Source of the DNA: Pectobacterium brasiliense
Lineage (GTDB): Bacteria; Pseudomonadota; Gammaproteobacteria; Enterobacterales; Enterobacteriaceae
Direction of reading: 5' to 3'
Length of the DNA stretch: 64,000 nucleotides
Assembly: GCF_016950255.1 (NCBI RefSeq)
Contig: NZ_JACGFN010000003.1
Coordinates: 62,001 to 126,000 of the forward strand
Below the pieces are notes generated by a model. That model did not search any database and was not told the DNA's origin. It saw only the letters and a list, made by a program, of their open reading frames with translations. Position 1 is the first letter of the stretch; every line of letters starts with the position of its first letter. The translations under genes and the position numbers were made by a program. Of this stretch, positions 19,303-28,453 are shown piece by piece.

Positions 19303-20175
19303 ATGCGTAAAATAGTACTCGTACTGGCAGCATTACTGATGGCACAGGCCCATGCTGAAACAACAACAAACGTAAACGAGCCTGCGCCAAATCAACCGGT
19401 GGTACGCGGCAGCATTATCGCCAGTCTGTTACAAGAGCACGATACCCCGTTTATCCTCTATCCTTATGAAAGTAATTACATACTGTATACCTATACCAGC
19501 AACATCAATAAAACGGCGATACAGAGCTATAACTGGGGCGATGAAGCACGTAAAGATGAAGTGCATTACCAGTTGAGTTTGGGGTTCCCGATCTGGCGCG
19601 GCATTCTGGGTGGTAACTCGTTGCTGGGGGCGTCCTATACGCAGCGCTCATGGTGGCAGTTGTCTAATAAGAGTGAGTCTTCTCCGTTCCGTGAAACCGA
19701 TTATGAGCCACAGGTCTTTTTGGGCTGGGCAACGAACTATACCTTCGCGGGCTGGACGCTGCGGGATGTGGAAATGGGCTTTAATCACCAGTCTAACGGC
19801 CGTTCCGAACCGACGTCGCGCAGTTGGAACCGTGCCTATGCCCGCTTGATGGCGCAGAACGGCAACTGGCAGGTTGATGTGAAGCCGTGGGTGCGTTTCT
19901 CTGACAGCAAGGATGACAATCCAGATATCATCAAATACATGGGCCATTATCGCTTGCGCGTCGGCTATGTGTGGGGCGACAGTGTGTTTAGCGCAGAAGG
20001 ACGCTATAACTGGAACAGCGGCTACGGCGGCGGTGAACTGGGCTGGAGCTACCCGCTGACGCGTCATGTCCGTTTCTACACCAAGGTGTTTAGCGGCTAC
20101 GGCGAATCCCTGATTGACTACAACCACCGTCAGACCCGCTTTGGCGTTGGCGTCACGCTGAACGACATGTTCTAA
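19303..20175 (+). CDS. pldA: Outer membrane phospholipase A (OMPLA)
   Basis: PldA is a calcium-dependent phospholipase A1/A2 of the outer membrane that destroys phospholipids misplaced in the outer leaflet. It is 290 residues with a signal peptide (MRKIVLVLAALLMAQAHA). The active-site motif NHQSNGR gives His162 and Ser164, with Asn176 (RSWNRAYARL) completing the His-Ser-Asn triad (His142, Ser144, Asn156 in mature E. coli numbering). The rest alternates as a 12-strand barrel ending in a terminal Phe. A GGAG precedes ATG at 19303. It sits upstream of recQ as in E. coli, with repeats on both sides. Confidence 0.96.
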   Translation: MRKIVLVLAALLMAQAHAETTTNVNEPAPNQPVVRGSIIASLLQEHDTPFILYPYESNYILYTYTSNINKTAIQSYNWGDEARKDEVHYQLSLGFPIWRGILGGNSLLGASYTQRSWWQLSNKSESSPFRETDYEPQVFLGWATNYTFAGWTLRDVEMGFNHQSNGRSEPTSRSWNRAYARLMAQNGNWQVDVKPWVRFSDSKDDNPDIIKYMGHYRLRVGYVWGDSVFSAEGRYNWNSGYGGGELGWSYPLTRHVRFYTKVFSGYGESLIDYNHRQTRFGVGVTLNDMF

Positions 20176-20182
20176 CAGCTGT

Positions 20183-20273
20183 GTTTTAGCAACCTGGGTT
20201 TTCGCGGCTGGAGTTTTAGCGATTGCCGCTTTAACCCTTGTCGTTTTACCAAACTAACGATTGCAGTTTTACC
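20183..20273. repeat. Degenerate 15-bp periodic repeat between pldA and recQ
   Basis: GTTTT(A/C)(G/C)C-like octamers start at 20183, 20198, 20213, 20228 (as GCTTTAAC) and 20243, exactly 15 bp apart, with a further copy at 20266. In one frame the block reads as hydrophobic residues, but there is no start codon, so I do not call a gene. Confidence 0.7.
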
Positions 20274-20277
20274 CAAC

Positions 20278-20300
20278 GGCGCTGAAAATAGCGCCTGTTT
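20278..20300 (+). terminator. Hairpin between pldA and recQ
   Basis: GGCGCT (20278-20283) pairs perfectly with AGCGCC (20290-20295) around GAAAAT, followed by TGTTT. It probably ends the pldA transcript just before recQ. Confidence 0.65.
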
Positions 20301-20323
20301 GATTTCATTGAATTGGGGAAGGC

Positions 20324-22150
20324 GTGTCTACGGCGGAAGTATTGAATAAGGAAGCGCTGGCGGTTCAGGTTCTGCGGGACACGTTCGGCTACCAGCAATT
20401 CCGACCGGGTCAGCAGGAAATTATCAGCGCGACGCTCAGTGGGCAGGACTGTCTGGTTATCATGCCGACAGGCGGCGGCAAATCGCTGTGCTATCAAATC
20501 CCTGCGCTGGTGATGGACGGGCTGACGCTGGTGGTGTCCCCGTTGATTTCACTGATGAAAGATCAGGTCGATCAGCTTCAGGCCTACGGTGTTTCGGCAG
20601 CTTGTCTTAATTCGACGCAGACGCGTGAGCAGCAGCTTGAGGTGATGGCCGGTTGTCGTACGGGTCAGATCAAGCTGCTTTATATTGCGCCTGAACGCCT
20701 GACGACGGACAGTTTCCTCGATCATCTCGCCCACTGGCAGATCGCTCTGATCGCGGTGGATGAAGCGCACTGTATTTCCCAATGGGGGCACGATTTCCGC
20801 CCTGAATACCGGGCGCTGGGGCAGATTAAACAGCGTTTCCCTCATCTTCCTTTTATTGCGCTGACCGCTACGGCTGACGAGACCACGCGGAACGATATCG
20901 TTCGTCTGTTGGATCTTCAGTCGCCGCTGATTCAGATCAGCAGCTTTGACCGTCCGAACATTCGCTACACGCTGGTGGAGAAGTTCAAACCGCTCGACCA
21001 GCTCTGGATGTTCGTGCAGGGGCAGCGTGGAAAAAGTGGCATCATCTACTGCAACAGCCGCTCCCGCGTGGAAGATATTTGCGCACGGTTACAGGCTCGT
21101 GGGCTGAGCGCAGGGGCTTATCACGCTGGATTGGATAACGAACGGCGTGCACAGGTGCAGGAAGCGTTCCTGCGTGACGATCTCCAGGTGGTGGTCGCGA
21201 CCGTGGCGTTTGGTATGGGCATCAACAAGCCTAACGTGCGGTTCGTGGTGCATTTTGATATTCCGCGTAACATCGAATCCTACTATCAGGAAACGGGGCG
21301 AGCTGGGCGTGATGGCCTCGCTGCCGAAGCTGCGCTGTTCTACGATCCGGCGGATATGGCGTGGCTGCGCCGCTGCTTGGAAGAAAAACCGGCTGGGCCG
21401 CAGTTGGATATCGAGCGTCATAAGCTGAATGCGATGGGGGCGTTTGCCGAAGCGCAGACCTGTCGCCGTCTGGTGTTGCTGAACTATTTCGGTGAAGGAC
21501 GCCAAGAGGCCTGTGGCAACTGCGATATTTGTCTCGATCCGCCGAAGCGCTATGATGGGCTGGTCGAAGCGCAAAAAGCGCTCTCCTGCGTATACCGAGT
21601 TGGGCAGCGCTTTGGCTTAGGGTATGTCGTCGAGGTGCTGCGCGGGGCGAATAATCAGCGTATCCGTGATTTCGGCCATGACAAGCTGCCGGTTTACGGT
21701 ATTGGTAAAGATAAATCGCAGGAGCATTGGGTCAGCGTGCTGCGCCAGCTGATTCATCTGGGCTTGCTCAACCAGAACATCACAATGCATTCCGCCGTAC
21801 AGCTTACCGAATCTGCACGCCCTGTGTTGCGGGGAGAAATGCCGCTACAGCTGGCCGTGCCACGTGTGATTAACCTGAAACCGCGTGCCAATCAAAAATC
21901 GTACGGTGGAAATTACGACCGTAAGCTGTTTGCCAAATTACGCAAACTGCGTAAATCCATCGCGGATGAAGACAATATTCCGCCTTACGTGGTGTTCAGC
22001 GATGCCACGTTGTTGGAGATGGCTGAACTGATGCCGATCACCGCGGGTGAGCTGCTGAATATCAACGGGGTTGGACACCGTAAACTCGAACGTTTCGGTG
22101 CGCCTTTCATGAACATGATTCGCGATCATGTCGATAATGATGACGAGTAA
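20324..22150 (+). CDS. recQ: ATP-dependent DNA helicase RecQ
   Basis: RecQ is a 3'-5' helicase of the RecF recombination pathway and suppresses illegitimate recombination. The 608-residue protein has an SF2 helicase core with Walker A PTGGGKS (48-54) and DEAH box, motif [12 protein letters not shown], the RQC domain with zinc cysteines in [31 protein letters not shown] spacing, and a C-terminal HRDC domain. The start is GTG at 20324, as in E. coli, after GGGGAAG. It lies downstream of pldA and upstream of rhtC, the conserved order. Confidence 0.97.
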   Translation: MSTAEVLNKEALAVQVLRDTFGYQQFRPGQQEIISATLSGQDCLVIMPTGGGKSLCYQIPALVMDGLTLVVSPLISLMKDQVDQLQAYGVSAACLNSTQTREQQLEVMAGCRTGQIKLLYIAPERLTTDSFLDHLAHWQIALIAVDEAHCISQWGHDFRPEYRALGQIKQRFPHLPFIALTATADETTRNDIVRLLDLQSPLIQISSFDRPNIRYTLVEKFKPLDQLWMFVQGQRGKSGIIYCNSRSRVEDICARLQARGLSAGAYHAGLDNERRAQVQEAFLRDDLQVVVATVAFGMGINKPNVRFVVHFDIPRNIESYYQETGRAGRDGLAAEAALFYDPADMAWLRRCLEEKPAGPQLDIERHKLNAMGAFAEAQTCRRLVLLNYFGEGRQEACGNCDICLDPPKRYDGLVEAQKALSCVYRVGQRFGLGYVVEVLRGANNQRIRDFGHDKLPVYGIGKDKSQEHWVSVLRQLIHLGLLNQNITMHSAVQLTESARPVLRGEMPLQLAVPRVINLKPRANQKSYGGNYDRKLFAKLRKLRKSIADEDNIPPYVVFSDATLLEMAELMPITAGELLNINGVGHRKLERFGAPFMNMIRDHVDNDDE

Positions 22151-22192
22151 CGCTCGCCTTATCTGATTGCATTTAAAAATAGGAAAACCAAG

Positions 22193-22816
22193 ATGCTGAT
22201 GCTATTTCTGACGGTGGCGCTGGTGCATTTCATTGCGCTGATGAGCCCGGGACCGGATTTCTTTTTCGTTTCACAAACGGCGGCCAGCCGTTCCCGCCGT
22301 GAAGCGATGATGGGCGTGTTAGGTATTTCTCTGGGTGTGGTGGTCTGGGCGGCTATCGCGCTGCTGGGGCTGCATCTGCTGTTGCAAAAAATGGCCTGGC
22401 TGCATACGGCCATTACCGTCGGTGGTGGGCTGTACCTGTGCTGGATGGGCTGGCAGATGCTGCGTTCTGCTCGGCGTAAAGCACAGCTGGAAACCACGCA
22501 GGAAACGGCGGTGGTTCTGCCTCAGCGCGGTAAAACCTTCATGCGTGGACTGTTGACGAATTTGGCGAATCCGAAGGCGCTGATCTATTTCGGCAGCGTG
22601 TTCTCGCTGTTTGTCGGCGACAGCGTCGGCAGCGGCGCTCGCTGGGGGCTATTTGCGCTGATCTCGATTGAAACGCTGATCTGGTTCAGCCTGGTCGCGA
22701 TGGTTTTCGCCCTACCGGCAATGCGTCGTGGCTATCAACGTCTGGCGAAATGGGTGGATGGCGTGGCGGGCGTGCTGTTTACCGGGTTCGGTCTGCACCT
22801 GATTTTCTCTCGCTAA
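22193..22816 (+). CDS. rhtC: Threonine efflux protein RhtC (LysE family)
   Basis: RhtC exports L-threonine (and weakly homoserine). The 207-residue protein starts MLMLFLTVALVHFIALMSPGPD, the LysE/RhtB family signature with SPGPDFFF, and has about six hydrophobic helices, including LTNLANPKALIYFGSVFSLF near 120-140. It is closely related to E. coli RhtC throughout. It is convergent with rhtB, with a hairpin between them. AGGAAAACCAAG precedes the ATG. Confidence 0.95.
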   Translation: MLMLFLTVALVHFIALMSPGPDFFFVSQTAASRSRREAMMGVLGISLGVVVWAAIALLGLHLLLQKMAWLHTAITVGGGLYLCWMGWQMLRSARRKAQLETTQETAVVLPQRGKTFMRGLLTNLANPKALIYFGSVFSLFVGDSVGSGARWGLFALISIETLIWFSLVAMVFALPAMRRGYQRLAKWVDGVAGVLFTGFGLHLIFSR

Positions 22817-22848
22817 CGTTTCCCCAGCGCGTTTCTGGTGGATAAACA

Positions 22849-22884
22849 ACAGCGCACCGTAATCTGATACGGCGCGCTGTCTTA
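22849..22884. terminator. Hairpin between convergent rhtC and rhtB
   Basis: ACAGCGC (22849-22855) plus CCGTA (22857-22861) pair with TACGG (22868-22872) and GCGCTGT (22874-22880), leaving one mismatch. It follows rhtC by 33 bases and ends just before the rhtB stop; it could serve both transcripts. Confidence 0.6.
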
Positions 22885-22885
22885 C

Positions 22886-23506
22886 TCAGGCTTTTCTCGC
22901 CGTGGCGAGTAACGCGCCGACCAGCACGAACAGTGAACCGAATATCCGGTTGAGCGTCTTCATCTGCCGTGGGCCTTTTAGCCATCCGGCGATACGTGTG
23001 GCCAGCGTGGCGTAGCCAATCATCACGATGATATCGACCACCACGGTGGTAATACCCAACACCAGATACTGTGCGGCCTGCGGCTGGTGGGGAATAATGA
23101 ACTGCGGGAACAGCGCTGCCAGAAACACGATGCTTTTTGGGTTGGTCAGATTCACCAGCACCGCACGTTTAAAGAGCCGACGACGCGGCATCGCGCTGGC
23201 GATCGCCTGAAGGTCAAGTGCGCCTGCGGCGCGCCACTGCTGAATCCCCAGCCAAATCAGATACGCCGCGCCCAGCCATTTCAGCATATCGAAAGCCAGT
23301 ACAGACTGGTTAAGCAACGCGCCTAACCCAATGCCGACCAGCACGATATGAATCGCCAGCCCGACCTGTAAACCACAGATTGAGGCCGTTGCACCGCGAT
23401 AGCCGTGGCTAATTCCGGTGCTCATGGTGTTGATGGCACCCGATCCGGGTGACAGGCTGAGAATAAGCGTTGTGAGTAAATAGGTTAACCACCAATCCAA
23501 TGTCAT
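22886..23506 (-). CDS. rhtB: Homoserine/homoserine lactone efflux protein RhtB (LysE family)
   Basis: RhtB exports homoserine and related compounds. The 206-residue protein begins [28 protein letters not shown], matching RhtB rather than RhtC (SPGSGA in place of SPGPDF), and keeps [18 protein letters not shown] of the LysE family. It is convergent with rhtC and divergent from pldB, as in E. coli. In a bacterium with acyl-homoserine-lactone signalling, homoserine handling is of interest, but nothing here shows a signalling role. Confidence 0.94.
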   Translation of the reverse strand: MTLDWWLTYLLTTLILSLSPGSGAINTMSTGISHGYRGATASICGLQVGLAIHIVLVGIGLGALLNQSVLAFDMLKWLGAAYLIWLGIQQWRAAGALDLQAIASAMPRRRLFKRAVLVNLTNPKSIVFLAALFPQFIIPHQPQAAQYLVLGITTVVVDIIVMIGYATLATRIAGWLKGPRQMKTLNRIFGSLFVLVGALLATARKA

Positions 23507-23636
23507 GAAGCATGCCCCTGAATCACGTTCTGTATTACGAGAGTCTGTCTGTTTTTTATGTCACAATACGCTGGTGCTCCACTGCTTGTCATGTTCTTCC
23601 GCTAGCTTTGTTTTCCCGCGTCACCGGAGAGGTGTG

Positions 23637-24674
23637 ATGATTCAACGCCACAATACGTTGTTTACGTCGGAACGGTTAACGCCTGAAGGGTTAACCTCGA
23701 ACCTGTTAACGCGAGAAGCGCAGTTTGCCGCTTTTGCTACCGGAGAATTACTGGATTTCTGGCGTCAGCGCGAAGAGGGCGAATTCTCTGGCGTTGATGA
23801 TGTGCCGATCCGGTTCGTTCGTTTTACCGCACCCCAGCACGATAAGATTGTCGTTGTCTTTTCAGGCCGTATCGAAAGCTATGTCAAATATAGCGAAGTC
23901 GCTTATGACCTCTTTCATCGCGGCTATGACGTGCTCATCATGGATCACCGTGGGCAAGGGCGATCGGGTCGGGTGCTGCAAGACGGCCACCGTGGACACG
24001 TGCTGCGCTTCAGTGATTATGTCGATGATGCTGAAACGTTGTGCCAGCAGCATATTGGCCCGAAGCACTATACCCGCCGGTTTGCCTTAGCGCATTCGAT
24101 GGGGGGCGCGATTCTGGCGCAGCTTCTGATTCGTCAACCTGAGACGTTTGATGCCGTGGCGCTGTGCGCGCCGATGTTTGGCATTCGTTTACCGCTTCCT
24201 CATTGCGTTGCTGGCTGGATTGTTGATTGGGCGGAGCATCGCCCAGCAATACGTGATTATTACGCCATCGGCACCGGACAGTGGCGTCCTTTGCCTTATC
24301 GGATGAATGTGCTGACACACAGCCGTGAGCGTTACCAGCGCAGCATTCGATTTTATGCGGATTCGCCGGATTTGCGCATCGGCGGCCCGACTTACCATTG
24401 GGTGCGTGAGGCGATACAGGCGGGGAAACAGCTGTTGGCACAGGCCAGCGCCGTCACCACGCCGCTTCTGCTGCTACAGGCGGGAGAGGAACGCGTGGTA
24501 GATAACCGCAGCCAGAATGCGTTTTGTCAGGCACTGGCGCAAAGCGGTAACGCCAATGCGAATGGCGTTTTGCAGGTTATCCCCGGTGCGCGGCATGAAA
24601 TTCTCTTTGAAACGGATAACCTCCGCGCTCAGGCATTTGCGCTAATTTTGGCGCACTTTGCGCGTTATCATTAA
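23637..24674 (+). CDS. pldB: Lysophospholipase L2 (PldB)
   Basis: PldB is a cytosolic/inner-membrane-associated alpha/beta hydrolase that cleaves lysophospholipids and transfers acyl groups to phosphatidylglycerol. The 345-residue protein has the nucleophile elbow AHSMGGA (Ser154), an oxyanion/strand motif MDHRGQGRSGR, and a C-terminal His in GARHEILFE. A frame from 23505 would add 44 unconserved residues; ATG at 23637 is preceded by GGAGAGG, so I use it. It is divergent from rhtB and followed by yigL. Confidence 0.94.
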   Translation: MIQRHNTLFTSERLTPEGLTSNLLTREAQFAAFATGELLDFWRQREEGEFSGVDDVPIRFVRFTAPQHDKIVVVFSGRIESYVKYSEVAYDLFHRGYDVLIMDHRGQGRSGRVLQDGHRGHVLRFSDYVDDAETLCQQHIGPKHYTRRFALAHSMGGAILAQLLIRQPETFDAVALCAPMFGIRLPLPHCVAGWIVDWAEHRPAIRDYYAIGTGQWRPLPYRMNVLTHSRERYQRSIRFYADSPDLRIGGPTYHWVREAIQAGKQLLAQASAVTTPLLLLQAGEERVVDNRSQNAFCQALAQSGNANANGVLQVIPGARHEILFETDNLRAQAFALILAHFARYH

Positions 24675-24776
24675 TTTTAGACTGTTGGCACGCCGTTCAA
24701 CGGATGCTGCCAGCAACCTCGTTAATTTTTTGCGGCGCGTGCCGCCACAACACACCAGAAGTGAGATCTCATCGTT

Positions 24777-25577
24777 ATGTACCATGTCGTTGCTTCCGAT
24801 TTAGATGGCACACTGCTGTCACCTGACCACTCGTTGTCCCCGTATGCGAAAGAAACCCTCAGGCTGCTGACGGAAAAAGGGATTCACTTTGTGTTTGCTA
24901 CCGGACGTCATCACATGGATGTCGCGCAGATCCGCGATAACCTCGGCATCAGCGCATTTATGATTACCTCGAATGGTGCGCGCGTGCACAACTCGCAGGG
25001 CGAACTGATTTTCAGCCACAACCTGGATCAGGACATCGCCCGCGACCTTTACAGCGTCGTACACAATAACCCCGATATGCTGACGCACGTTTACCGCGAT
25101 GATGAGTGGTTTATGAACCGTCCGCGCATGGAAGAAGAGCGCTTCTTCAAAGAGTCGATCTTTAAATACAAGCTGTTTGAGCCTGCACTGCTTGAAACCG
25201 ATGGCGTCAGCAAAGTGTTCTTTACCTGTGATTCCCATGAGCAGTTGCTACCGCTGGAAGAAGCGATCAATGCGCGCTGGGGCGACCGCGTTAACGTGAG
25301 CTTTTCGACGCTTACCTGCCTGGAAGTGATGGCGGGTGGCGTGTCTAAAGGTCATGCGCTGGAGCAGGTGGCGAAGATTATCGGCTTCTCGCTCAAAGAG
25401 TGTGTGGCGTTTGGTGATGGCATGAACGACTACGAAATGCTGTCGATGGCGGGTAAAGGCTGCGTCATGCAGAACGCGCATCAGCGCCTGAAAGATATGC
25501 TGCCGGATCGCGAAGTGATTGGGTCTAACGCGGACAGCGCGGTGCCGAATTATCTGCGTGAGCTGTTTCTGAAGTAA
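24777..25577 (+). CDS. yigL: YigL, HAD-superfamily (Cof-type) sugar/pyridoxal phosphatase
   Basis: YigL is a type IIB (Cof) HAD phosphatase; the E. coli enzyme dephosphorylates sugar phosphates and pyridoxal phosphate and takes part in relief of glucose-phosphate stress. In the 266-residue protein the nucleophile motif ASDLDGTLLS gives Asp8 and Asp10, motif II is ITSNGARV, the cap carries residues about 80-185, and motif III/IV is KGHALEQ and FGDGMNDYEMLSMAG. It is convergent with glpQ; beyond it the E. coli order breaks off. Confidence 0.93.
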   Translation: MYHVVASDLDGTLLSPDHSLSPYAKETLRLLTEKGIHFVFATGRHHMDVAQIRDNLGISAFMITSNGARVHNSQGELIFSHNLDQDIARDLYSVVHNNPDMLTHVYRDDEWFMNRPRMEEERFFKESIFKYKLFEPALLETDGVSKVFFTCDSHEQLLPLEEAINARWGDRVNVSFSTLTCLEVMAGGVSKGHALEQVAKIIGFSLKECVAFGDGMNDYEMLSMAGKGCVMQNAHQRLKDMLPDREVIGSNADSAVPNYLRELFLK

Positions 25578-25613
25578 GCCGTGAAGTAATCCGTATAGTA
25601 TCGACCGACGCAT

Positions 25614-25636
25614 CATCGGGCACGTGGTGCCCGATG
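25614..25636. terminator. Perfect palindrome between convergent yigL and glpQ
   Basis: CATCGGGCAC (25614-25623) and GTGCCCGATG (25627-25636) form a perfect 10-base stem with a 3-base loop, midway between the two stops. It is probably a bidirectional transcript end, though U-tracts are weak. Confidence 0.6.
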
Positions 25637-25649
25637 GCAAAACTGAGTC

Positions 25650-26717
25650 TCAGCGCGGTTTTTTCAGGAAATCGACCGCTTTGTCGGGAAAATCGGTGAA
25701 CAGCCCGTCAACATCCGCCTGATAGTAGAGAATGTCGTAGAGCCGATCGATATCGCTGGCGTACGCCGGTAGTCTGTCAGCTCTTGCCGTGAACGGGTGT
25801 ACCTGAAGTTTATGCTGGTGGGCTTCCTTCACCATGTCGGTAAAGGTGATGTGGTCAGGCGTCGACCCTTTCTGGACGAGCATGTGATAGTCCGGGCCGA
25901 TACCATCGGCATAGGTCGCAATTTGCTGCATCGCGCCGGGCTTTTGCATCCAGTCGTAGTTGTAATTCACCCACGTCCCATCGGCCTGCTTCTCGTAGGT
26001 TTCATGCCAGTCGGTATAGGCAATCAGCTGAATCAGGTTCAGATCCATCTTCATCTGCGGCTGCAATTCGGTTTTGATGCGCTTTAGCTCTGCGACATCA
26101 AACGATTGCAGGAAGACCTTATCGCTTTTTTTCGTATAGCCATACTGCTTCAACACGGCCAGCGTTTCGCGCGCGATGTCTTTCCCTTCCTGATGGTGAA
26201 ACCACGGTGCTTTGATTTCGGGGTAGAGTCCGATGTTCTTGCCAGTCGAGTGGTTCAGACCCTGAATAAATTCAATTTCTTCCTGAAAGGTATGAATACG
26301 GAAGTCGGATTTCCACATCGGAAAACGGTTCGGGTAACTCTGGACCTGTTTGCCGTCTTTGATATCGAATCCTTCGGTGAACTTCAGTGACTTGATCTCT
26401 TTTAGCGTGAAGTCGATAGCGTAAAAGCGTCCATCTTTACGGGCGCGTTGCGGAAAACGCTCTGCCACGTCGGTCACGCGATCCAGATAGTGATCGTGCA
26501 ACACAATGAGCGCGTTATCTTTGGTGAGCACCAGATCCTGTTCCAGATAATTGGCACCCTGAGCATAGGCCATCGCCTTTGCCGGAAGCGTATGCTCGGG
26601 CAGATAGCCGCTGGCACCGCGGTGGGCAATAACGATTTTGTCGGTTGATGAAGCGAAAGCACTAAAGGAAACGGAGAGTGCGAGGGCGGAGAGTAGAGAT
26701 GTTACGGTAACGTTCAT
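25650..26717 (-). CDS. glpQ: Periplasmic glycerophosphodiester phosphodiesterase GlpQ
   Basis: GlpQ hydrolyses glycerophosphodiesters (deacylated phospholipids) to sn-glycerol-3-phosphate and an alcohol in the periplasm, feeding GlpT. It is 355 residues with a signal peptide of about 22 residues (MNVTVTSLLSALALSVSFSAFA). The GDPD catalytic motif lies at the mature N-terminus, AHRGASGYLPEHT (His32, Arg33, Glu41), with NYLEQDL and HDHYLDRVTDV after it. It is downstream of glpT on the same strand, 75 bases away with a strong hairpin between; the glpTQ operon is under GlpR in enterobacteria. Confidence 0.96.
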   Translation of the reverse strand: MNVTVTSLLSALALSVSFSAFASSTDKIVIAHRGASGYLPEHTLPAKAMAYAQGANYLEQDLVLTKDNALIVLHDHYLDRVTDVAERFPQRARKDGRFYAIDFTLKEIKSLKFTEGFDIKDGKQVQSYPNRFPMWKSDFRIHTFQEEIEFIQGLNHSTGKNIGLYPEIKAPWFHHQEGKDIARETLAVLKQYGYTKKSDKVFLQSFDVAELKRIKTELQPQMKMDLNLIQLIAYTDWHETYEKQADGTWVNYNYDWMQKPGAMQQIATYADGIGPDYHMLVQKGSTPDHITFTDMVKEAHQHKLQVHPFTARADRLPAYASDIDRLYDILYYQADVDGLFTDFPDKAVDFLKKPR

Positions 26718-26746
26718 GCGATCAAACCTCTTTCTGTTGAGAGAAA

Positions 26747-26769
26747 GGCGGCGTCGTTATGACGCCGCC
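26747..26769 (-). promoter_or_regulatory. Intercistronic hairpin between glpT and glpQ
   Basis: GGCGGCGTC (26747-26755) pairs perfectly with GACGCCGCC (26761-26769) around a 5-base loop; read on the transcribed strand it is followed by TTTCTCTC. It lies 23 bases after the glpT stop and could lower read-through into glpQ or protect the glpT message. Confidence 0.6.
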
Positions 26770-26792
26770 AGAGGGATGCTTACAAGAGCGGG

Positions 26793-28142
26793 TTAGGCGC
26801 GATTGGCTAACTCTGCTTTATGCTTTTTCTCATTCAGCATAACAACAACCAGCAGAAGTACCGCCAGAATGCTGCCGCCTATCATCACCATGAAGCCGCC
26901 GTCCCAACCGAAGAAGTCAACGGTGTAGCCGACGATGGCGCTAGCGGCAACGGAGCCTCCGAGGTAACCGAACAGGCCGGTGAAGCCCGCTGCGGTACCC
27001 GCTGCTTTTTTCGGTGCCAGTTCCAATGCATGCAGACCAATCAGCATGACCGGACCGTAAATCAGGAAGCCGATGACGATCATACAGGCCATGTCCACAC
27101 CCGGGTTACCGGCTGGGTTCATCCAGTAAACGATGGTTGCTATTGTTACCAGCGTCATGAAGAACACGCCCGTTGCACCACGGTTGCCTTTAAATACCTT
27201 GTCGGACATCCAGCCACACAGCAGCGTGCCCGGAATACCTGCGTATTCGTAGAAGAAATAGGCCCAGGAAGACTTATCCAGTGCGAAGTGTTTAACTTCC
27301 TTCAGGTAGGTCGGTGACCAATCGAGGATACCGTAACGCAGCAGGTAAACGAAGACGTTGGCGATCGCGATGTACCACAGCAGTTTGTTCGGGAAAACGT
27401 ACTGCATGAAGATTTGCTTAGCCGTCAGCTCTTCTTCCGCTTTTTCATTGTAATCAACCGGATAATCGTTTTTGTACTCTTCAATCGGTGGCAGACCACA
27501 GGATTGCGGTGTGTCACGCATCAGTGCAAAAGCGATCATGGCAACCAGAATAGCGGCGAAGGCCGGCATATAGAGTGCGGCTTTCCAGTCGTTGAACCAG
27601 GCCATACCCAGCAGGAACAGCAGGGGAGGAATACCACCGCCGACGTTGTGAGCACAGTTCCATACGGACACGATGCCACCACGTTCTTTTTGCGACCACC
27701 AGTGAACCATCGTACGTCCGCACGGTGGCCAGCCCATACCCTGAAACCATCCGCACAGGAACAGCAGGACGAACATAATCGCAATGCTGGATGTTGCCCA
27801 CGGCACGAAGCCCATGAACAGCATGACCGCACCTGACAGAATCAGACCCGCAGGCAGGAATACGCGCGGGTTAGAACGGTCGGATATCGATCCCATGATG
27901 AATTTGGAAAAGCCGTAGGCAATAGAGATACCTGACAGTGCAAAACCGAGGTCACCACGTGAGAAGCCCTGTTCAATCAGGTAAGGCATGGCCAGTGCGA
28001 AGTTTTTACGCACCAGATAGTAGGCGGCGTAGCCAAAAAAGATCCCCATGAAAATCTGCCAGCGCAGACGGCGATAGAGCGGATCAACGTGTTCTTGCGA
28101 CACGCGCGGCTGGTGGGCGGCGGGCCTAAAAATACTCAGCAT
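26793..28142 (-). CDS. glpT: Glycerol-3-phosphate:phosphate antiporter GlpT
   Basis: GlpT exchanges external glycerol-3-phosphate (and fosfomycin) for internal phosphate. The 449-residue protein is a 12-helix organophosphate antiporter of the MFS, nearly identical to E. coli GlpT in stretches such as [19 protein letters not shown] and [18 protein letters not shown]. The substrate-binding arginines are in the expected places (the YYLVRKNF segment and the later [10 protein letters not shown] segment). I use ATG at 28142 (MLSIFRPA), which has GGAGATA upstream on its strand; the frame from 28154 adds four residues. Divergent from glpABC, sharing the control region 28143-28453. Confidence 0.97.
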   Translation of the reverse strand: MLSIFRPAAHQPRVSQEHVDPLYRRLRWQIFMGIFFGYAAYYLVRKNFALAMPYLIEQGFSRGDLGFALSGISIAYGFSKFIMGSISDRSNPRVFLPAGLILSGAVMLFMGFVPWATSSIAIMFVLLFLCGWFQGMGWPPCGRTMVHWWSQKERGGIVSVWNCAHNVGGGIPPLLFLLGMAWFNDWKAALYMPAFAAILVAMIAFALMRDTPQSCGLPPIEEYKNDYPVDYNEKAEEELTAKQIFMQYVFPNKLLWYIAIANVFVYLLRYGILDWSPTYLKEVKHFALDKSSWAYFFYEYAGIPGTLLCGWMSDKVFKGNRGATGVFFMTLVTIATIVYWMNPAGNPGVDMACMIVIGFLIYGPVMLIGLHALELAPKKAAGTAAGFTGLFGYLGGSVAASAIVGYTVDFFGWDGGFMVMIGGSILAVLLLVVVMLNEKKHKAELANRA

Positions 28143-28178
28143 AGATATCTCCAATGCGAAAAAAAACGATAGCTTTTT

Positions 28179-28195
28179 TGTTCTATTACGAACGT
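28179..28195. promoter_or_regulatory. GlpR operator near glpT
   Basis: TGTTCTATTACGAACGT is close to the palindromic GlpR consensus (TGTTCG-W-TAWCGAACA core). It lies about 40 bases before the glpT start, in the glpT promoter area. The regulator gene glpR is also in this window (54697). Confidence 0.65.
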
Positions 28196-28313
28196 TATTG
28201 TAAGGGGATAGCGTGCAAATGAGTGTGATTCATGACGCTTATGTTACACTTTTATGAAACTGTGACGATTTTTGCGCTCATGTTAACAGAATCGGAAAAT
28301 TCCACAGTGCGGT

Positions 28314-28335
28314 TTTAGTGACCTAAATCACACTT
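28314..28335. promoter_or_regulatory. CRP site in the glpT-glpA control region
   Basis: AGTGA-N6-TCACA at 28317-28332 matches nine of ten consensus core bases. It is placed about 120 bases before glpA and 175 before glpT, suitable for cAMP-CRP activation. Confidence 0.75.
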
Positions 28336-28361
28336 ATCGTTTTTAAACCTCGCTTTATTTT

Positions 28362-28383
28362 CGTTTAGTGTTCGTTTTTGCTC
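28362..28383. promoter_or_regulatory. Possible GlpR operator upstream of glpA
   Basis: CGTTTAGTGTTCGTTTTTGCTC contains a good left half (TGTTCG) and a poor right half of the GlpR palindrome. Location 70 bases before glpA fits, but the match is partial. Confidence 0.4.
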
Positions 28384-28453
28384 TTTATCAAACATTAACC
28401 CTTCTTTCTGTGTCCCAATAGCAACATGTAGACCATCCGCCTGGAGCGAGAAC

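Larger units (their letters stand above)
28143..28453. other. glpTQ-glpABC shared control region (311 bases)
   Basis: No gene is seen. The region carries one good GlpR-like operator close to glpT, a weaker one close to glpA, and a CRP site between them. Additional TGTGA half-sites occur at 28224 and 28261. This matches the known logic of E. coli glpTQ/glpACB, which are repressed by GlpR and activated by CRP. Confidence 0.75.
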
